This document shows, in pieces, positions 29,504-37,796 of a stretch of DNA of 64,000 bases. Where the stretch lies: assembly GCF_024648885.1 (NCBI RefSeq), contig NZ_JANBBF010000016.1:62001-126000 (forward strand), in the 5' to 3' direction. The DNA is from Prauserella salsuginis. GTDB taxonomy: Bacteria > Actinomycetota > Actinomycetes > Mycobacteriales > Pseudonocardiaceae. The notes below the pieces were generated by a model. It was not told the DNA's origin. It worked only from the letters and a program-made list of their open reading frames with translations, and made no database searches. The translations under genes and the position numbers were made by a program. The first letter of the stretch is position 1. Each line of letters starts with the position of its first letter.

Positions 29504-30221
29504 ACATCGGGGTGCGGCCGGCGAGATAGCCGAGCGGGCCGTGTGGGTTGATGTTCCAGGCCGCCGTGGCCGCGCCCGGCTTCGCCGACGACCGCACGGC
29601 GCTGGTCAGCGGGCCGCCCGCGGATTCCTGGCGGATCGCGAAGGATGCGGGCACCCGGGCGGGCAGGGCCGGCCGGGGCGAGAAGGCGGCGGTGGCGATC
29701 CAGTCCCCGCCGGCTACGCCCTCCCCGCCGGCTACGCCCTCGCCGGCGGGGGCGCCCGCACCTGCGGGGGCGCCCGCACCTGCGGCAACCGCCGTGGCAT
29801 TGAAGCCGCGGCCGTGGGCGAACTCGAGGTCGGCGAGCTCCTTCGGGATCGCCCACAGGTTCCGGCCGCCCGCCTTCGACGCGGGACTGTCGACCCAGAT
29901 CTCCGTGATCGTCGCGGTGGGGGTGAGACCGCTGCGGACGACGACGGCGGAGAGCAGCTCGTGGTACGACATCTGCCCCGACGGCAGATAGTCGAACCAG
30001 GCGGTGGCCACGAACGCCGTGCCGCCGACCGTGACCGGCCGTTCCCCGGCGGGCAGGCGCGACAGGTCGGCCACCGGGACCGTCCACAATGACAGGTAGG
30101 CGTCGGCGGTGAGGCGCCACGGGGCGGGCGGGTACTCCGACAGGGCGTGATCCGACATGCCGTGATCCGGCGTGGTGTCCGGGGTCGCGGGCAGTGGGCG
30201 GGGCGGCTGCGGTGAGGACAT
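29460..30221 (-). CDS. Acetoacetate decarboxylase-like protein with a repeat insertion
   Basis: 253-aa protein of the acetoacetate decarboxylase superfamily: PPAPWRLTADAYLSLW, a Tyr/Gly-rich core (MSYHELLSAVVVR), WVDSPASKAGGRNLWAIPKELADLEF (Lys-rich catalytic region) and GPLGYLAGRTPMFSAHLSGARI. Between GFNATAVA and DWIATAAF is an insertion of about 24 Gly/Ala residues coded by two 18-bp duplications. Many actinobacterial members lack proven decarboxylase activity. ATG 30221 overlaps the crotonase stop (TGATG). The 3' end overlaps the AraC gene tail-to-tail by 44 bp. Confidence 0.78.
   Translation of the reverse strand: MSSPQPPRPLPATPDTTPDHGMSDHALSEYPPAPWRLTADAYLSLWTVPVADLSRLPAGERPVTVGGTAFVATAWFDYLPSGQMSYHELLSAVVVRSGLTPTATITEIWVDSPASKAGGRNLWAIPKELADLEFAHGRGFNATAVAAGAGAPAGAGAPAGEGVAGGEGVAGGDWIATAAFSPRPALPARVPASFAIRQESAGGPLTSAVRSSAKPGAATAAWNINPHGPLGYLAGRTPMFSAHLSGARIRFGG
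29705..29782. repeat. Two successive 18-bp tandem duplications inside a coding region
   Basis: CCCCGCCGGCTACGCCCT is duplicated perfectly at 29705-29722 and 29723-29740. CGGGGGCGCCCGCACCTG is duplicated perfectly at 29747-29764 and 29765-29782. On the minus strand they add a GAGAPA pair and a GEGVAG pair to the decarboxylase-like protein without shifting the frame. Confidence 0.85.
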
Positions 30222-31069
30222 CAGTGGCTCCAGGGGAGGAAGTCGGGCAGGTCCTTGTCGGGGCTGAGGGTGAATCGCGGCCGGCGCTTCTGCAGGAACG
30301 ACAGCACGCCTTCGGCGGCGTCCGGGTTGGTGCCGATGCTCGCGATGAGTTTCGAATCGACCTCGTGCACCGGCGCCGGTGAGTCGAGCGCCGACATGCG
30401 GTACAGCAACTGGCGGGTCACGGCGACCGACACCGGCGCGGTGTTGGCGGCGAGATCGGCCGCCAAAGCGTAGGCGGCGTCCAGGAGGCCTGCGGGGTCG
30501 TGGACTCTGTGGACCAGCCCGGCCTGCTCGGCCTCGGCGGCGTCGAAGAGGCGGCCGCTGATCATCCAGTCCATCGCCCGTCCCATGCCCACGAGCCGCG
30601 GCAGGAACCACGCGGAGGCGCCCTCGGGGTAGATGCCCCGGCGGGTGAAGACGAACCCGAAGCGGCTGTCGGCGGCGGCGAGCCGGTAGTCGGCCGACAG
30701 CGTGATGGTGAGCCCGCCGCCGACAGCGCTGCCGTGCAGTGCGGCGATCACCGGCTTGTCCATCGTGAAGATGCGTTTCGAGCAGCGGCCCGCCGGTTCC
30801 TGCCAGGCCGCGTCCGGTCCGGTGTCGGGGTCGAAGTCGAATCCGCCCTGGGAGAGGTCGGCGCCGACGGAGAAATCTTTGCCCTCGCCGGTCAGGACGA
30901 CCACGCGGACCTCGGGATCGCGGTCGGCGCGGTCGAACGCGGCGGCCAGCTCGTCGGCCATCCGGACCGTGTAGCCGTTGCGTGCCTCGGGGCGGTTGAG
31001 CGTGACCGTGGCGATCCGGTCGGTTACGCGGTACGTGATCTCGGTGAAGTCGGTCGTCGTGTCACCCAC
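30221..31069 (-). CDS. Enoyl-CoA hydratase/isomerase family protein
   Basis: 282-aa crotonase-fold protein. The CoA oxyanion-hole segments are GEGKDFSVGADL and ALHGSAVGGGLTITLSADYRLAA, and the region with a catalytic acid is RRGIYPEGASAWFLPRLVG. Hydratase, isomerase or hydrolase activity cannot be separated from sequence alone. GTG 31069 has GGGAG upstream. It is the first gene of a two-gene unit with the decarboxylase-like gene and is divergent from the 31-35 kb acyl-CoA operon. Confidence 0.88.
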   Translation of the reverse strand: MGDTTTDFTEITYRVTDRIATVTLNRPEARNGYTVRMADELAAAFDRADRDPEVRVVVLTGEGKDFSVGADLSQGGFDFDPDTGPDAAWQEPAGRCSKRIFTMDKPVIAALHGSAVGGGLTITLSADYRLAAADSRFGFVFTRRGIYPEGASAWFLPRLVGMGRAMDWMISGRLFDAAEAEQAGLVHRVHDPAGLLDAAYALAADLAANTAPVSVAVTRQLLYRMSALDSPAPVHEVDSKLIASIGTNPDAAEGVLSFLQKRRPRFTLSPDKDLPDFLPWSH

Positions 31070-31147
31070 GGGTCTCTCCCGGTGTCGTCGGCGAAGCTCC
31101 GGTGCCGCGGGAGCGCGGCGGTGAGCGGGTGGCGAGGTGCCGAAACC

Positions 31148-31207
31148 TGACTACGGGGCTTACTGGCATCGTGTCAACAAGGTAAAAACAATCACGCGTG
31201 CTTGATT
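31148..31207. promoter_or_regulatory. Candidate divergent promoter and operator
   Basis: In this AT-richer stretch the minus strand has TTGACA (31172-31177) and, 18 bp on, TAGTCA (31148-31153), a plausible promoter for the crotonase unit. AATCA-cgcgtgct-TGATT (31190-31207) is an inverted repeat between the divergent genes. Nothing else stands out up to the GTG at 31344. Confidence 0.35.
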
Positions 31208-31343
31208 TGGTGTGCGACGGCGGCTTACGGTGCTGCCGCGTTCCCCGAATGGCCCTCCCGGCTGCCGGGAGATGACGACGCAGGGACCCGCCGGTGCCCC
31301 GACAACCGGCGACAGGCCGGATCTGGAACAAGGAGGTACCCGG

Positions 31344-32234
31344 GTGGCGGACCTCGAGGCGATCCTCGACGACCTCGACGCGGAGAGCGCCGAACTCGAC
31401 GAGCTGGTCGCAGGACTGCCCGACGCGGACTGGCAGCGGCCCACCCCGGCCGAAGGCTGGACGATCGCCCATCAGATCGCCCACCTGACCTGGACCGACG
31501 ACAAGGCGCTGCTCGCCGCGCGCGAGCCCGACGAGTTCGGCACCGAACTGACCCGTGCACTCGACGGCGGCGAAGGGTACGTGGACGCGGGCGCCCGCGA
31601 GATCGCCGAGACCACCGGGCCGCCCGAACTGCTGCGCCGCTGGCGCGCGGGCCGGACCGCACTCCGGGAGGCGCTTACCGCCGTGCCCGCTGGGCAGAAG
31701 CTGCCCTGGTACGGCCCGCCGATGAGCGCCGCATCCATGGTCACCGCCCGCATGATGGAGACCTGGGCGCACGGGCAGGACGTCGCCGACGCCCTTGGCG
31801 TGGTGCGCACCCCCGCGCCGCGGCTGTGGCACGTGGTCCGCATCGGCGTGCGCACCCGCGACTTCGCGTACCTCGTCCACGACCGGACCCCGCCCGACAC
31901 CGAGTTCCGCGTCGAACTGACCGCACCCGACGGCGACGTCTGGACCTTCGGTCCCGATGAGGCCGCCGACCGCGTCACCGGCACCGCACTGGACTTCTGC
32001 CTGCTGGTGACCCAGCGCCGGCACCGCGACGACACCGACCTGCGGGCGACCCCGGGTGCGGAGGACTGGCTCCGGATCGCCCAGGCGTTCGCAGGCCCAC
32101 CCGGCGACGGCCGTGCGGCGGGCCAGTTCACCGCCGGTCCGTCCCCGGCACCGACACCTGCCGCCGGGGTCCAACAACCCACCCGGCAGCGACCGTCCGC
32201 GGGACAGCAACCGTCCGCCGGACACGAGGAGTGA
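31344..32234 (+). CDS. TIGR03084-type metal-binding protein (mycothiol-dependent isomerase/DinB fold)
   Basis: 296-aa protein. The N-terminal four-helix-bundle domain of the MDMPI/DinB type has metal-ligand histidines in WTIAHQIAHLTWTD and in MMETWAHGQDVADAL; the C-terminal half contains the domain typical of TIGR03084. The last about 45 residues are Pro/Gln-rich. Function of the group is unknown; the fold suggests a thiol-dependent transferase or isomerase. GTG 31344 is set by AGGAGG at 31331-31336 with 7-nt spacing; an upstream frame opens at 31212. It is the first gene before two acyl-CoA dehydrogenases. Confidence 0.83.
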   Translation: MADLEAILDDLDAESAELDELVAGLPDADWQRPTPAEGWTIAHQIAHLTWTDDKALLAAREPDEFGTELTRALDGGEGYVDAGAREIAETTGPPELLRRWRAGRTALREALTAVPAGQKLPWYGPPMSAASMVTARMMETWAHGQDVADALGVVRTPAPRLWHVVRIGVRTRDFAYLVHDRTPPDTEFRVELTAPDGDVWTFGPDEAADRVTGTALDFCLLVTQRRHRDDTDLRATPGAEDWLRIAQAFAGPPGDGRAAGQFTAGPSPAPTPAAGVQQPTRQRPSAGQQPSAGHEE

Positions 32235-32236
32235 CC

Positions 32237-33391
32237 GTGACCCAGCCGGATCCGCTCGCCACCCCGGAACGCACCGCACTGCGTGCGACCGTGCGCGAGT
32301 TCATGGAGCGTGAGGTGCTGCCCCACCTCGACGAATGGGAGTCCGCGGGAGAGCTGCCACGGTGGCTGCACCAGAAGGCAGGCAAGGCCGGGTTGCTCGG
32401 CGTCGCGCTGCCGGAAGAAGCGGGTGGAGGCGGTGGGAACTTCCTGGACGCGCTCGTCGTGACCGAGGAGATCCACGACGCAGGCGGCTCCGGCGGTCTC
32501 GTCGCATCGCTGCTGACCTGCGGTATCGCCGTTCCGCACATGGCCGCCGTCGGCGATCCGGACCAGCTCGACAAGTGGGTCAAGCCGGCGCTCGCCGGCG
32601 ACAAGGTGTGCTCGCTCGCGATCACCGAACCCGATGGCGGGTCCGACGTGGCCGGGATCCGCACCACCGCGCGGCGCGACGGCGACCACTACGTCGTCAA
32701 CGGCGCCAAGACGTTCATCACCTCCGGCTGCCGCGCCGACTTCATCACCACCGCCGTGCGCACCGGCGGCGACGGCGCACACGGGCTCTCGCTCATCGTC
32801 GTCGAGAAGCCCACACCGGGGCTCACGGTCGGCCGCAAGCTCGACAAGATGGGCTGGCGTTGCTCCGACACCGCCGAACTGTTCTACGACGACGTGCGCG
32901 TCCCCGCGGCGAACCTGATCGGACCGGAGAACAGCGGCTTCTTCCAGATCGCGACGCAGTTCGTCGGCGAACGGCTGTCACTGGCGGTCCAGGCCTACGC
33001 GACCGCGCAACGGGCACTCGACGTGACCGCCGAATGGTGCCGCACCCGCGAGACGTTCGGCCGCCCGTTGCTGTCGCGTCAGCTGGTGCAGCACAAACTC
33101 ACCGACATGGCGCGGAAGGTCGACGTGGCACGCACCTACACCCGCGAGATCGCGAAACGGCACGCCGCGGGCGAGGACGTGATCGCCGAGGCGTGTTTCG
33201 CGAAGAACACCGCCGTCGAAACCGGGGAATGGGTCGTGGGCGAAGCGGTTCAGCTGCACGGCGGGCTCGGCTACATGAGCGAATCCGAAGTGGAACGCCA
33301 CTATCGCGACGTCCGCATTCTCGGCATCGGCGGCGGCACCACCGAGGTGCTCACCGGACTGGCGGCCAAACGGCTCGGCTACACGAGCTGA
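32237..33391 (+). CDS. Acyl-CoA dehydrogenase
   Basis: 384-aa FAD enzyme with the full acyl-CoA dehydrogenase fold: SLAITEPDGGSD (FAD binding), TFITSG, and VQLHGGLGYMSESEVERHYRDVRI near the end. The usual C-terminal catalytic Glu is replaced (GIGGGTTEV), while a Glu in VGERLSLA fits the isovaleryl/long-chain-type catalytic position. It likely oxidises a branched or long acyl-CoA. GTG 32237 is favoured by GAGGAG five bases upstream; GTG 32231 would overlap the previous stop. Confidence 0.9.
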   Translation: MTQPDPLATPERTALRATVREFMEREVLPHLDEWESAGELPRWLHQKAGKAGLLGVALPEEAGGGGGNFLDALVVTEEIHDAGGSGGLVASLLTCGIAVPHMAAVGDPDQLDKWVKPALAGDKVCSLAITEPDGGSDVAGIRTTARRDGDHYVVNGAKTFITSGCRADFITTAVRTGGDGAHGLSLIVVEKPTPGLTVGRKLDKMGWRCSDTAELFYDDVRVPAANLIGPENSGFFQIATQFVGERLSLAVQAYATAQRALDVTAEWCRTRETFGRPLLSRQLVQHKLTDMARKVDVARTYTREIAKRHAAGEDVIAEACFAKNTAVETGEWVVGEAVQLHGGLGYMSESEVERHYRDVRILGIGGGTTEVLTGLAAKRLGYTS

Positions 33392-33432
33392 GCACGCCCG
33401 GTCACACCCCCGCCGTTGCGAGACCGGAAGCA

Positions 33433-33512
33433 CGACTCCGGTAACGCGACTTGGGCAACACGACTTCAGCAACGCGACTCGGGCAACACGCTCCGAACAC
33501 GCTCGGGCAACA
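33433..33512. repeat. 14-bp tandem repeats between two acyl-CoA dehydrogenase genes
   Basis: Four 14-bp units in a row (CGACTCCGGTAACG, CGACTTGGGCAACA, CGACTTCAGCAACG, CGACTCGGGCAACA; 33433-33488) are followed by two shorter units (to 33512). They fill most of the 184-bp gap between the dehydrogenase genes. Confidence 0.75.
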
Positions 33513-33575
33513 CGGCGCACGCACACGGGCCGAGTCACCGCACGGCCCGCGGCACACGCAGGAAGGACGGCACCC

Positions 33576-34736
33576 ATGACGGGCTTCACCGAATCCGAGG
33601 AGCGGGAGGCGCTGCGGCAGGCCGTCTCGGAGCTGGCACAGAAGTACGGCCACGACTACTACATCGAACGCGCTCGCGGTGGCGGGAAGACGACCGAACT
33701 GTGGGACGAGGCCGGCGGCCTCGGCTATCTCGGCGTGTCCGTCCCGGAGGAGTACGGCGGCGGAGGTGGTGGCATCGGCGACCTCGCCGCGGTGTGCGAG
33801 GAGTTCTGCGCCGCGGGCACCCCGATGCTGTTGATGGTGGTGTCACCGGCGATCTGCGCGACGGTGATCGCCCGCTACGGCACCGACGACCAGCGCGCGC
33901 GGTGGCTGCCCGGATTCGCCGACGGCAGTGTCCGCATGGCGTTCGGGATCACCGAACCGGACGCCGGTTCGAACTCCCACCGCATCACGACCACCGCCGC
34001 CCGGGACGGGGGAGACTGGGTCCTCAACGGACGCAAGGTGTTCGTGTCCGGTGTGGACGAAGCGGACGCGGTGCTCATCGTCGGCAGGACCACGGATGCC
34101 AGGACCGGCAAACTCAAGCCGGCGCTGTTCATCGTGCCCACCGACACACCCGGGTTCGAGTACAAGGAGATCCCGATGGATCTCGTGTCGGCCGACAAGC
34201 AGTTCGGACTGTTCCTGGACGACGTGCGGCTGCCCGCCGACGCCCTCGTCGGTTCGGAGGACGCGGCGCTGGCCCAGCTGTTCGCCGGGCTCAACCCGGA
34301 GCGCATCATGGGTGCGGCCTTCTCGGTCGGCATCGCCCGGTACGCCCTCGACAAGGCCGCGGCGTATGCGCAGGACCGCAGCGTGTGGGGTGTTCCGATC
34401 GGGTCGCACCAGGGCATCGCGCACCCGCTCGCCGAGGTCAAGATCGAGACCGAGCTGGCCAAACTGATGGGGCAGAAGGCCGCCGCGTTGTACGACGCCG
34501 GTGACGACCACGGCGCGGGCGAGGCGGCCAACATGGCCAAGTACGCGGCCGCCGAAGCCGCGACCCGCACCGTGGACCAGGCGGTTCAGACCCACGGCGG
34601 CAACGGGCTTGCCTCCGAGTACGGTCTCGGCACGCTGCTCAGTGCCGTGCGGGTCGGCCGGATCGCACCGGTCAGCAGGGAGATGGTGCTGAACTTCGTC
34701 GCCCAGCACAGCCTGGGCCTGCCGAAGTCCTACTGA
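33576..34736 (+). CDS. Acyl-CoA dehydrogenase
   Basis: 386-aa acyl-CoA dehydrogenase: MAFGITEPDAGSNS, KVFVSGVDEADAVLIVGR and AVQTHGGNGLASEYGLG. The classical C-terminal catalytic Glu is absent (RIAPVSREMV); NPERIMGAA provides a Glu at the helix-G position. It shares the family but little close identity with the preceding dehydrogenase, so the two probably have different substrates or form a mixed complex. The upstream gap carries tandem repeats. TetR follows 38 bp downstream. Confidence 0.9.
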   Translation: MTGFTESEEREALRQAVSELAQKYGHDYYIERARGGGKTTELWDEAGGLGYLGVSVPEEYGGGGGGIGDLAAVCEEFCAAGTPMLLMVVSPAICATVIARYGTDDQRARWLPGFADGSVRMAFGITEPDAGSNSHRITTTAARDGGDWVLNGRKVFVSGVDEADAVLIVGRTTDARTGKLKPALFIVPTDTPGFEYKEIPMDLVSADKQFGLFLDDVRLPADALVGSEDAALAQLFAGLNPERIMGAAFSVGIARYALDKAAAYAQDRSVWGVPIGSHQGIAHPLAEVKIETELAKLMGQKAAALYDAGDDHGAGEAANMAKYAAAEAATRTVDQAVQTHGGNGLASEYGLGTLLSAVRVGRIAPVSREMVLNFVAQHSLGLPKSY

Positions 34737-34774
34737 GCACGTAGTGGTCAGATTCCGCGGGAGACGAGGAGCGG

Positions 34775-35434
34775 ATGCCGATGAACGCGGCCACCGAGCC
34801 CAGGCCGGTGCCGGACGACGAGACGGTCGGCGGGGAAACGACCGCAGCCGACGGCCGCAGGCGGCAGGCCCGCGGCCGCACCACCCGGCGCAAACTCATC
34901 GGCGCTGCCGTGGAATCGCTCGCGGAACGCGGCTGGCACGCCACGACGATGCTCGAGGTCGCCGAACGGGCGGGCGTGTCACGCGGTGCGGCACAGCATC
35001 ATTTCCCGACCCGGGAGTCGCTCGTCGTCGCGGCGGTCGAGCAGCTGGGGGAGGAGCAGATCACCGAACTGCGGCGGCGGGCCGACGAGCTGCCGCCCGG
35101 GCGGGCACGGACCCCGGCGGTTGCCGAGATGCTGCTCGACCTCTACACGGGCGTGAAGTTCCGCGCGGCGCTGGACCTGTGGGTGGCAGCCTCGCACGAC
35201 GCGGGGCTGCGGGAGGTGCTGGTGCCGCTGCAGGCCCGCGTCGGCAGGGAGGCGCACCGCGTCGCCGTGGAGCTGCTGGGCGCCGACGAAACCCGGCCCG
35301 GCGTGCGCGAAGCCGTGCAGGCAACACTCGACCTGGCACGCGGGCTCGGGCTGGCCAACCTGCTCACCGACGACGCGCCGCGCCGGGCGCAGATCGTCCG
35401 GCAGTGGGCCCGCATGCTCGACGCGGCGGTGTGA
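34775..35434 (+). CDS. TetR-family regulator
   Basis: 219-aa regulator with an N-terminal TetR HTH at about residues 30-80 (LIGAAVESLAERGWHATTMLEVAERAGVSRGAAQHHFPTRESLV) and an all-helical ligand domain. Either ATG 34775 or ATG 34781 could start it; the second is better spaced from GGAG at 34768. It ends the 31-35 kb operon and probably controls it in response to an acyl-CoA. Confidence 0.9.
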   Translation: MPMNAATEPRPVPDDETVGGETTAADGRRRQARGRTTRRKLIGAAVESLAERGWHATTMLEVAERAGVSRGAAQHHFPTRESLVVAAVEQLGEEQITELRRRADELPPGRARTPAVAEMLLDLYTGVKFRAALDLWVAASHDAGLREVLVPLQARVGREAHRVAVELLGADETRPGVREAVQATLDLARGLGLANLLTDDAPRRAQIVRQWARMLDAAV

Positions 35435-35441
35435 TCGCGGT

Positions 35442-35600
35442 TCAGGCCCGGCGAACCTCGACCAGGAAGCAGCCGTACTCGACGGCGCGGACCTGGACGA
35501 ACGCGACGTCCGGGTCCAGCCGCAGGCGGACATCGGCCAGGGCGTCCCGTGCCGGTTCGAGTCCCTGGGCGTGACGCTGCGGTCCGGCTCTCCCCTCGGG
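35442..35600 (-). pseudogene. Possible gene remnant (C-terminal frame without a start)
   Basis: On the minus strand a short frame ends at 35442 with ...DALADVRLRLDPDVAFVQV...GCFLVEVRRA. Its codons have the GC-rich third positions of a real gene, but an in-frame TGA lies at about 35610 and I find no ATG, GTG or TTG start after it. It may be the tail of a decayed or frameshifted gene. I do not recognise the family. A functional reading from a CTG start is unlikely. Confidence 0.35.
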
Positions 35601-35628
35601 TGCGCCGCCTCACTGCGCGGGTGGCGTG

Positions 35629-36108
35629 TCAGTGCTCGTCGGCCGGTGTGCCGATGTCCTCGAACCACAGGGCGGGCCGTTCGCGGATGAACGTCTCCAT
35701 GAGGGCGGTGCAGTCGGCGTCGTCGAGGATCGTGACATCCACACCTGCCTCGGCGAGCCAGTCGTGACCACCTGAGAACGTGGTGGCCTCGCCGATGACG
35801 AGTCGGCCGATGCCGAACTGGCGGACGAGCCCGCTGCAGTACCAGCACGGCGAGAGCGTGGTGACCATGACCGTGTCGCGGTAATGGGGCCGCCTGCCCG
35901 CGTTCCGGAACGCCGCGGTCTCGGCGTGCATGATCGGATCGTCGTCCTGGACCCGGCGGTTGCGGCCGCGGCCGAGCAGCGTGCCGTCGAGGTCGAACAG
36001 GGCGGCACCGATCGGCACCCCGCCCTCCTCCGCGCCGGCACGGGCCTCGGCCTTCGCCGGGGCGAGCAGCGTGTGCGGGTCGGGTAGTGGCGCGGTCGGC
36101 GAGGTCAT
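35629..36108 (-). CDS. Cytosine deaminase, fungal (FCY1-like) type
   Basis: 159-aa zinc deaminase. Zinc ligands are His and the catalytic Glu in MHAETAAF (HAE) and the two cysteines of SPCWYCSG. Unlike bacterial CodA (amidohydrolase fold), it belongs to the small CDA fold and resembles yeast cytosine deaminase over its whole length, including VPIGAALFDLDGTLLGRGRN at the start and FIRERPALWFEDIG near the end. It would convert cytosine to uracil in pyrimidine salvage. Guanine or other base deaminase activity is an alternative. Promoter and any operator lie in 36109-36340. Confidence 0.82.
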   Translation of the reverse strand: MTSPTAPLPDPHTLLAPAKAEARAGAEEGGVPIGAALFDLDGTLLGRGRNRRVQDDDPIMHAETAAFRNAGRRPHYRDTVMVTTLSPCWYCSGLVRQFGIGRLVIGEATTFSGGHDWLAEAGVDVTILDDADCTALMETFIRERPALWFEDIGTPADEH

Positions 36109-36243
36109 GGGGTGCTCCTCGGTGTGTCGGTGGGCCGGGTGTGTCTATTTCGGACGGGAGAGGCGAGCGTTCGGGCCGGGCGGGACGAGTGCGCGGATAC
36201 TCCCGCGTGCCGATCGGGTGCCGGCCGGCCCTGGTGCATCAGG

Positions 36244-36257
36244 TGAGCGGTTGCTTA
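36244..36257. promoter_or_regulatory. TetR-type operator candidate (site 1)
   Basis: TGAGCGGTTGCTTA fits the pattern TNAGCG-nn-NGCTNA seen better at two other sites. It is 136 bp upstream of the cytosine deaminase start and downstream of the TetR gene. One arm is imperfect, so this is the weakest of the three. Confidence 0.4.
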
Positions 36258-36340
36258 GGATGGGTTTCGCGAGGACAGCGCTGTCGCGGAAGCCGGAGGT
36301 GATCGGTCGTGACCTTGGCCCGTGCCGTCGGCCATCGTGG

Positions 36341-36979
36341 TCACGACCCTGGCGTGGCCGCCGCACCGAGCATGCGCAGGACGAGGTCTCCGTACTCGCT
36401 GCCGAGTTCCTCCGGGGTGAGCCGCGACCGGTCGGTGTACCAGCGCGCGACGTCCACGCCGAGCGAGAGCACCGCCCGGGCCGCCGTACCGGCGTCGCCG
36501 ACGGTGAACAGTCCGTCGGCGCAGCCGCGTTCCACCACGTCTCGCACCAGCCGTTCGATGTCCTTGCGCAGGCTCGCCACGACGCCGTACTGCTGCTCCG
36601 GCAGCGCCTCCAGCTCGTACTGCACCACGCGCGCGATCGTGTGCCGCCTGGCGTGCCAGGCCGTGAATCGCTCGACGAGGTCGCGGACGGCCGTGGCCGG
36701 GTCGGCCGCCTCGTCGACCGCTTGCTGCGCGAGGGCCAGCACCTGCTCGTGGCCGCTGCGGCTGATCGCGAACAGCAGCGCCGCCTTCGACGGGAAGTGG
36801 ACGTACAGCGCCGCGGGGCTCATCCCCGCCGTCGCCGCGATGTCCCGCGTCGTGGTGGCGTGGTATCCGCGTCGTGCGAACGACTCGACACCGGCGAGCA
36901 TCAGCCGCCGCGCAGCATCGGGCTGCACCTCCGGCCACAGGTCGGCCGGTTGCGGACCGGCGGACGAGATCCCAGACAT
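36341..36979 (-). CDS. TetR-family regulator
   Basis: 212-aa regulator with a TetR HTH at about residues 24-70 (LMLAGVESFARRGYHATTTRDIAATAGMSPAALYVHFPSKAALL). It is divergent from a two-SDR operon, and TAAGCGAGCGCTCA lies between the two start codons, the usual layout for autoregulation. The same motif occurs before the fabG-like operon at 45 kb, so it may control both. Ligand unknown, probably an acyl-CoA. Confidence 0.9.
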   Translation of the reverse strand: MSGISSAGPQPADLWPEVQPDAARRLMLAGVESFARRGYHATTTRDIAATAGMSPAALYVHFPSKAALLFAISRSGHEQVLALAQQAVDEAADPATAVRDLVERFTAWHARRHTIARVVQYELEALPEQQYGVVASLRKDIERLVRDVVERGCADGLFTVGDAGTAARAVLSLGVDVARWYTDRSRLTPEELGSEYGDLVLRMLGAAATPGS

Positions 36980-36989
36980 GTCAGCAGTG

Positions 36990-37003
36990 TAAGCGAGCGC
37001 TCA
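36990..37003. promoter_or_regulatory. TetR-type operator candidate (site 2)
   Basis: TAAGCGAGCGCTCA has the inverted core AGCG-AG-CGCT and sits between the divergent TetR and SDR start codons. This AGCGnnCGCT palindrome is typical of TetR repressors of fatty-acid catabolism in actinobacteria. Confidence 0.7.
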
Positions 37004-37025
37004 GCGCGGATTGGAGTACGACGAC

Positions 37026-37796
37026 ATGACGAGCACCGCAGGGCCGGGCGATCTCACCGGCACCGTCGCCGTGGTGACGGGCGCGAGTAGGGGAATCGGC
37101 TTCGGGATCGCGCAGGATCTGGTGCGTCGCGGCGCGAAGGTGTGTATCACCGCGCGCAAACCCGATCCGCTGGCCGAGGCGGTGACCCAGCTCGGTGGCG
37201 ACGATGTGGCACTCGGCGTGGCCGGCAGGGCCGACGACGCCGAACACCGGCAGGAGGCCGTCTCCCGAACCATGGAGAAGTTCGGGCGCATCGACTACCT
37301 GGTCAACAACACGGGTATCAATCCGCACTTCGGCTCGCTGCTGGACTGCGACGAGCAGGCCGCCGCGAAGATCTTCCAGGTCAACGTCCTCGCGCCGTTG
37401 GCATGGACACGGGCGGTGCGCGACGCATGGATGGGCGAGCACGGTGGCGCCATCGTCAACGTCGCCTCCGTCGCCGGCATCCGGACCTCGCCCGGCATCG
37501 GCATGTACGGCGTGAGCAAGGCCGCGGTCATCCGCGCGACCTCGGAACTCGCCGAGGAACTGGGCCCGCAGATCCGCGTCAACTGCGTGGCGCCCGCGAT
37601 CGTGAAGACGCAGTTCGCCACTCAGCTCTACGAGGGCAGGGAGGCCGAGATCGCCTCGTCGTATCCGCTGAAGCGGCTGGGCATGCCCTCGGACATCGCG
37701 GGCGCGGTGACGTTCCTGCTGTCCGAACAGGCCGCCTGGCTGACCGGCCAGACACTCGTGCTGGACGGCGGCGTCACGCTCGGCGGTGGCCTGTGA
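37026..37796 (+). CDS. SDR-family oxidoreductase
   Basis: 256-aa classical short-chain dehydrogenase: TGASRGIG cofactor motif, NNTG, catalytic Ser in NVASVAG, YGVSK for the Tyr/Lys pair, and a normal C-terminal LVLDGGVTLGGG. It likely oxidises a 3-hydroxyacyl-CoA or another alcohol. ATG 37026 is preceded by GGAG at 9 nt; a TTG at 37011 adds five residues. GTGA overlap couples it to the next SDR. Confidence 0.93.
   Translation: MTSTAGPGDLTGTVAVVTGASRGIGFGIAQDLVRRGAKVCITARKPDPLAEAVTQLGGDDVALGVAGRADDAEHRQEAVSRTMEKFGRIDYLVNNTGINPHFGSLLDCDEQAAAKIFQVNVLAPLAWTRAVRDAWMGEHGGAIVNVASVAGIRTSPGIGMYGVSKAAVIRATSELAEELGPQIRVNCVAPAIVKTQFATQLYEGREAEIASSYPLKRLGMPSDIAGAVTFLLSEQAAWLTGQTLVLDGGVTLGGGL

Noticed and set aside
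35442-35640. Selenoprotein read through the in-frame TGA before the orphan tail
   Set aside because: Upstream sequence in this frame is a shadow of the cytosine deaminase gene, and no convincing SECIS-like hairpin was seen after the TGA.
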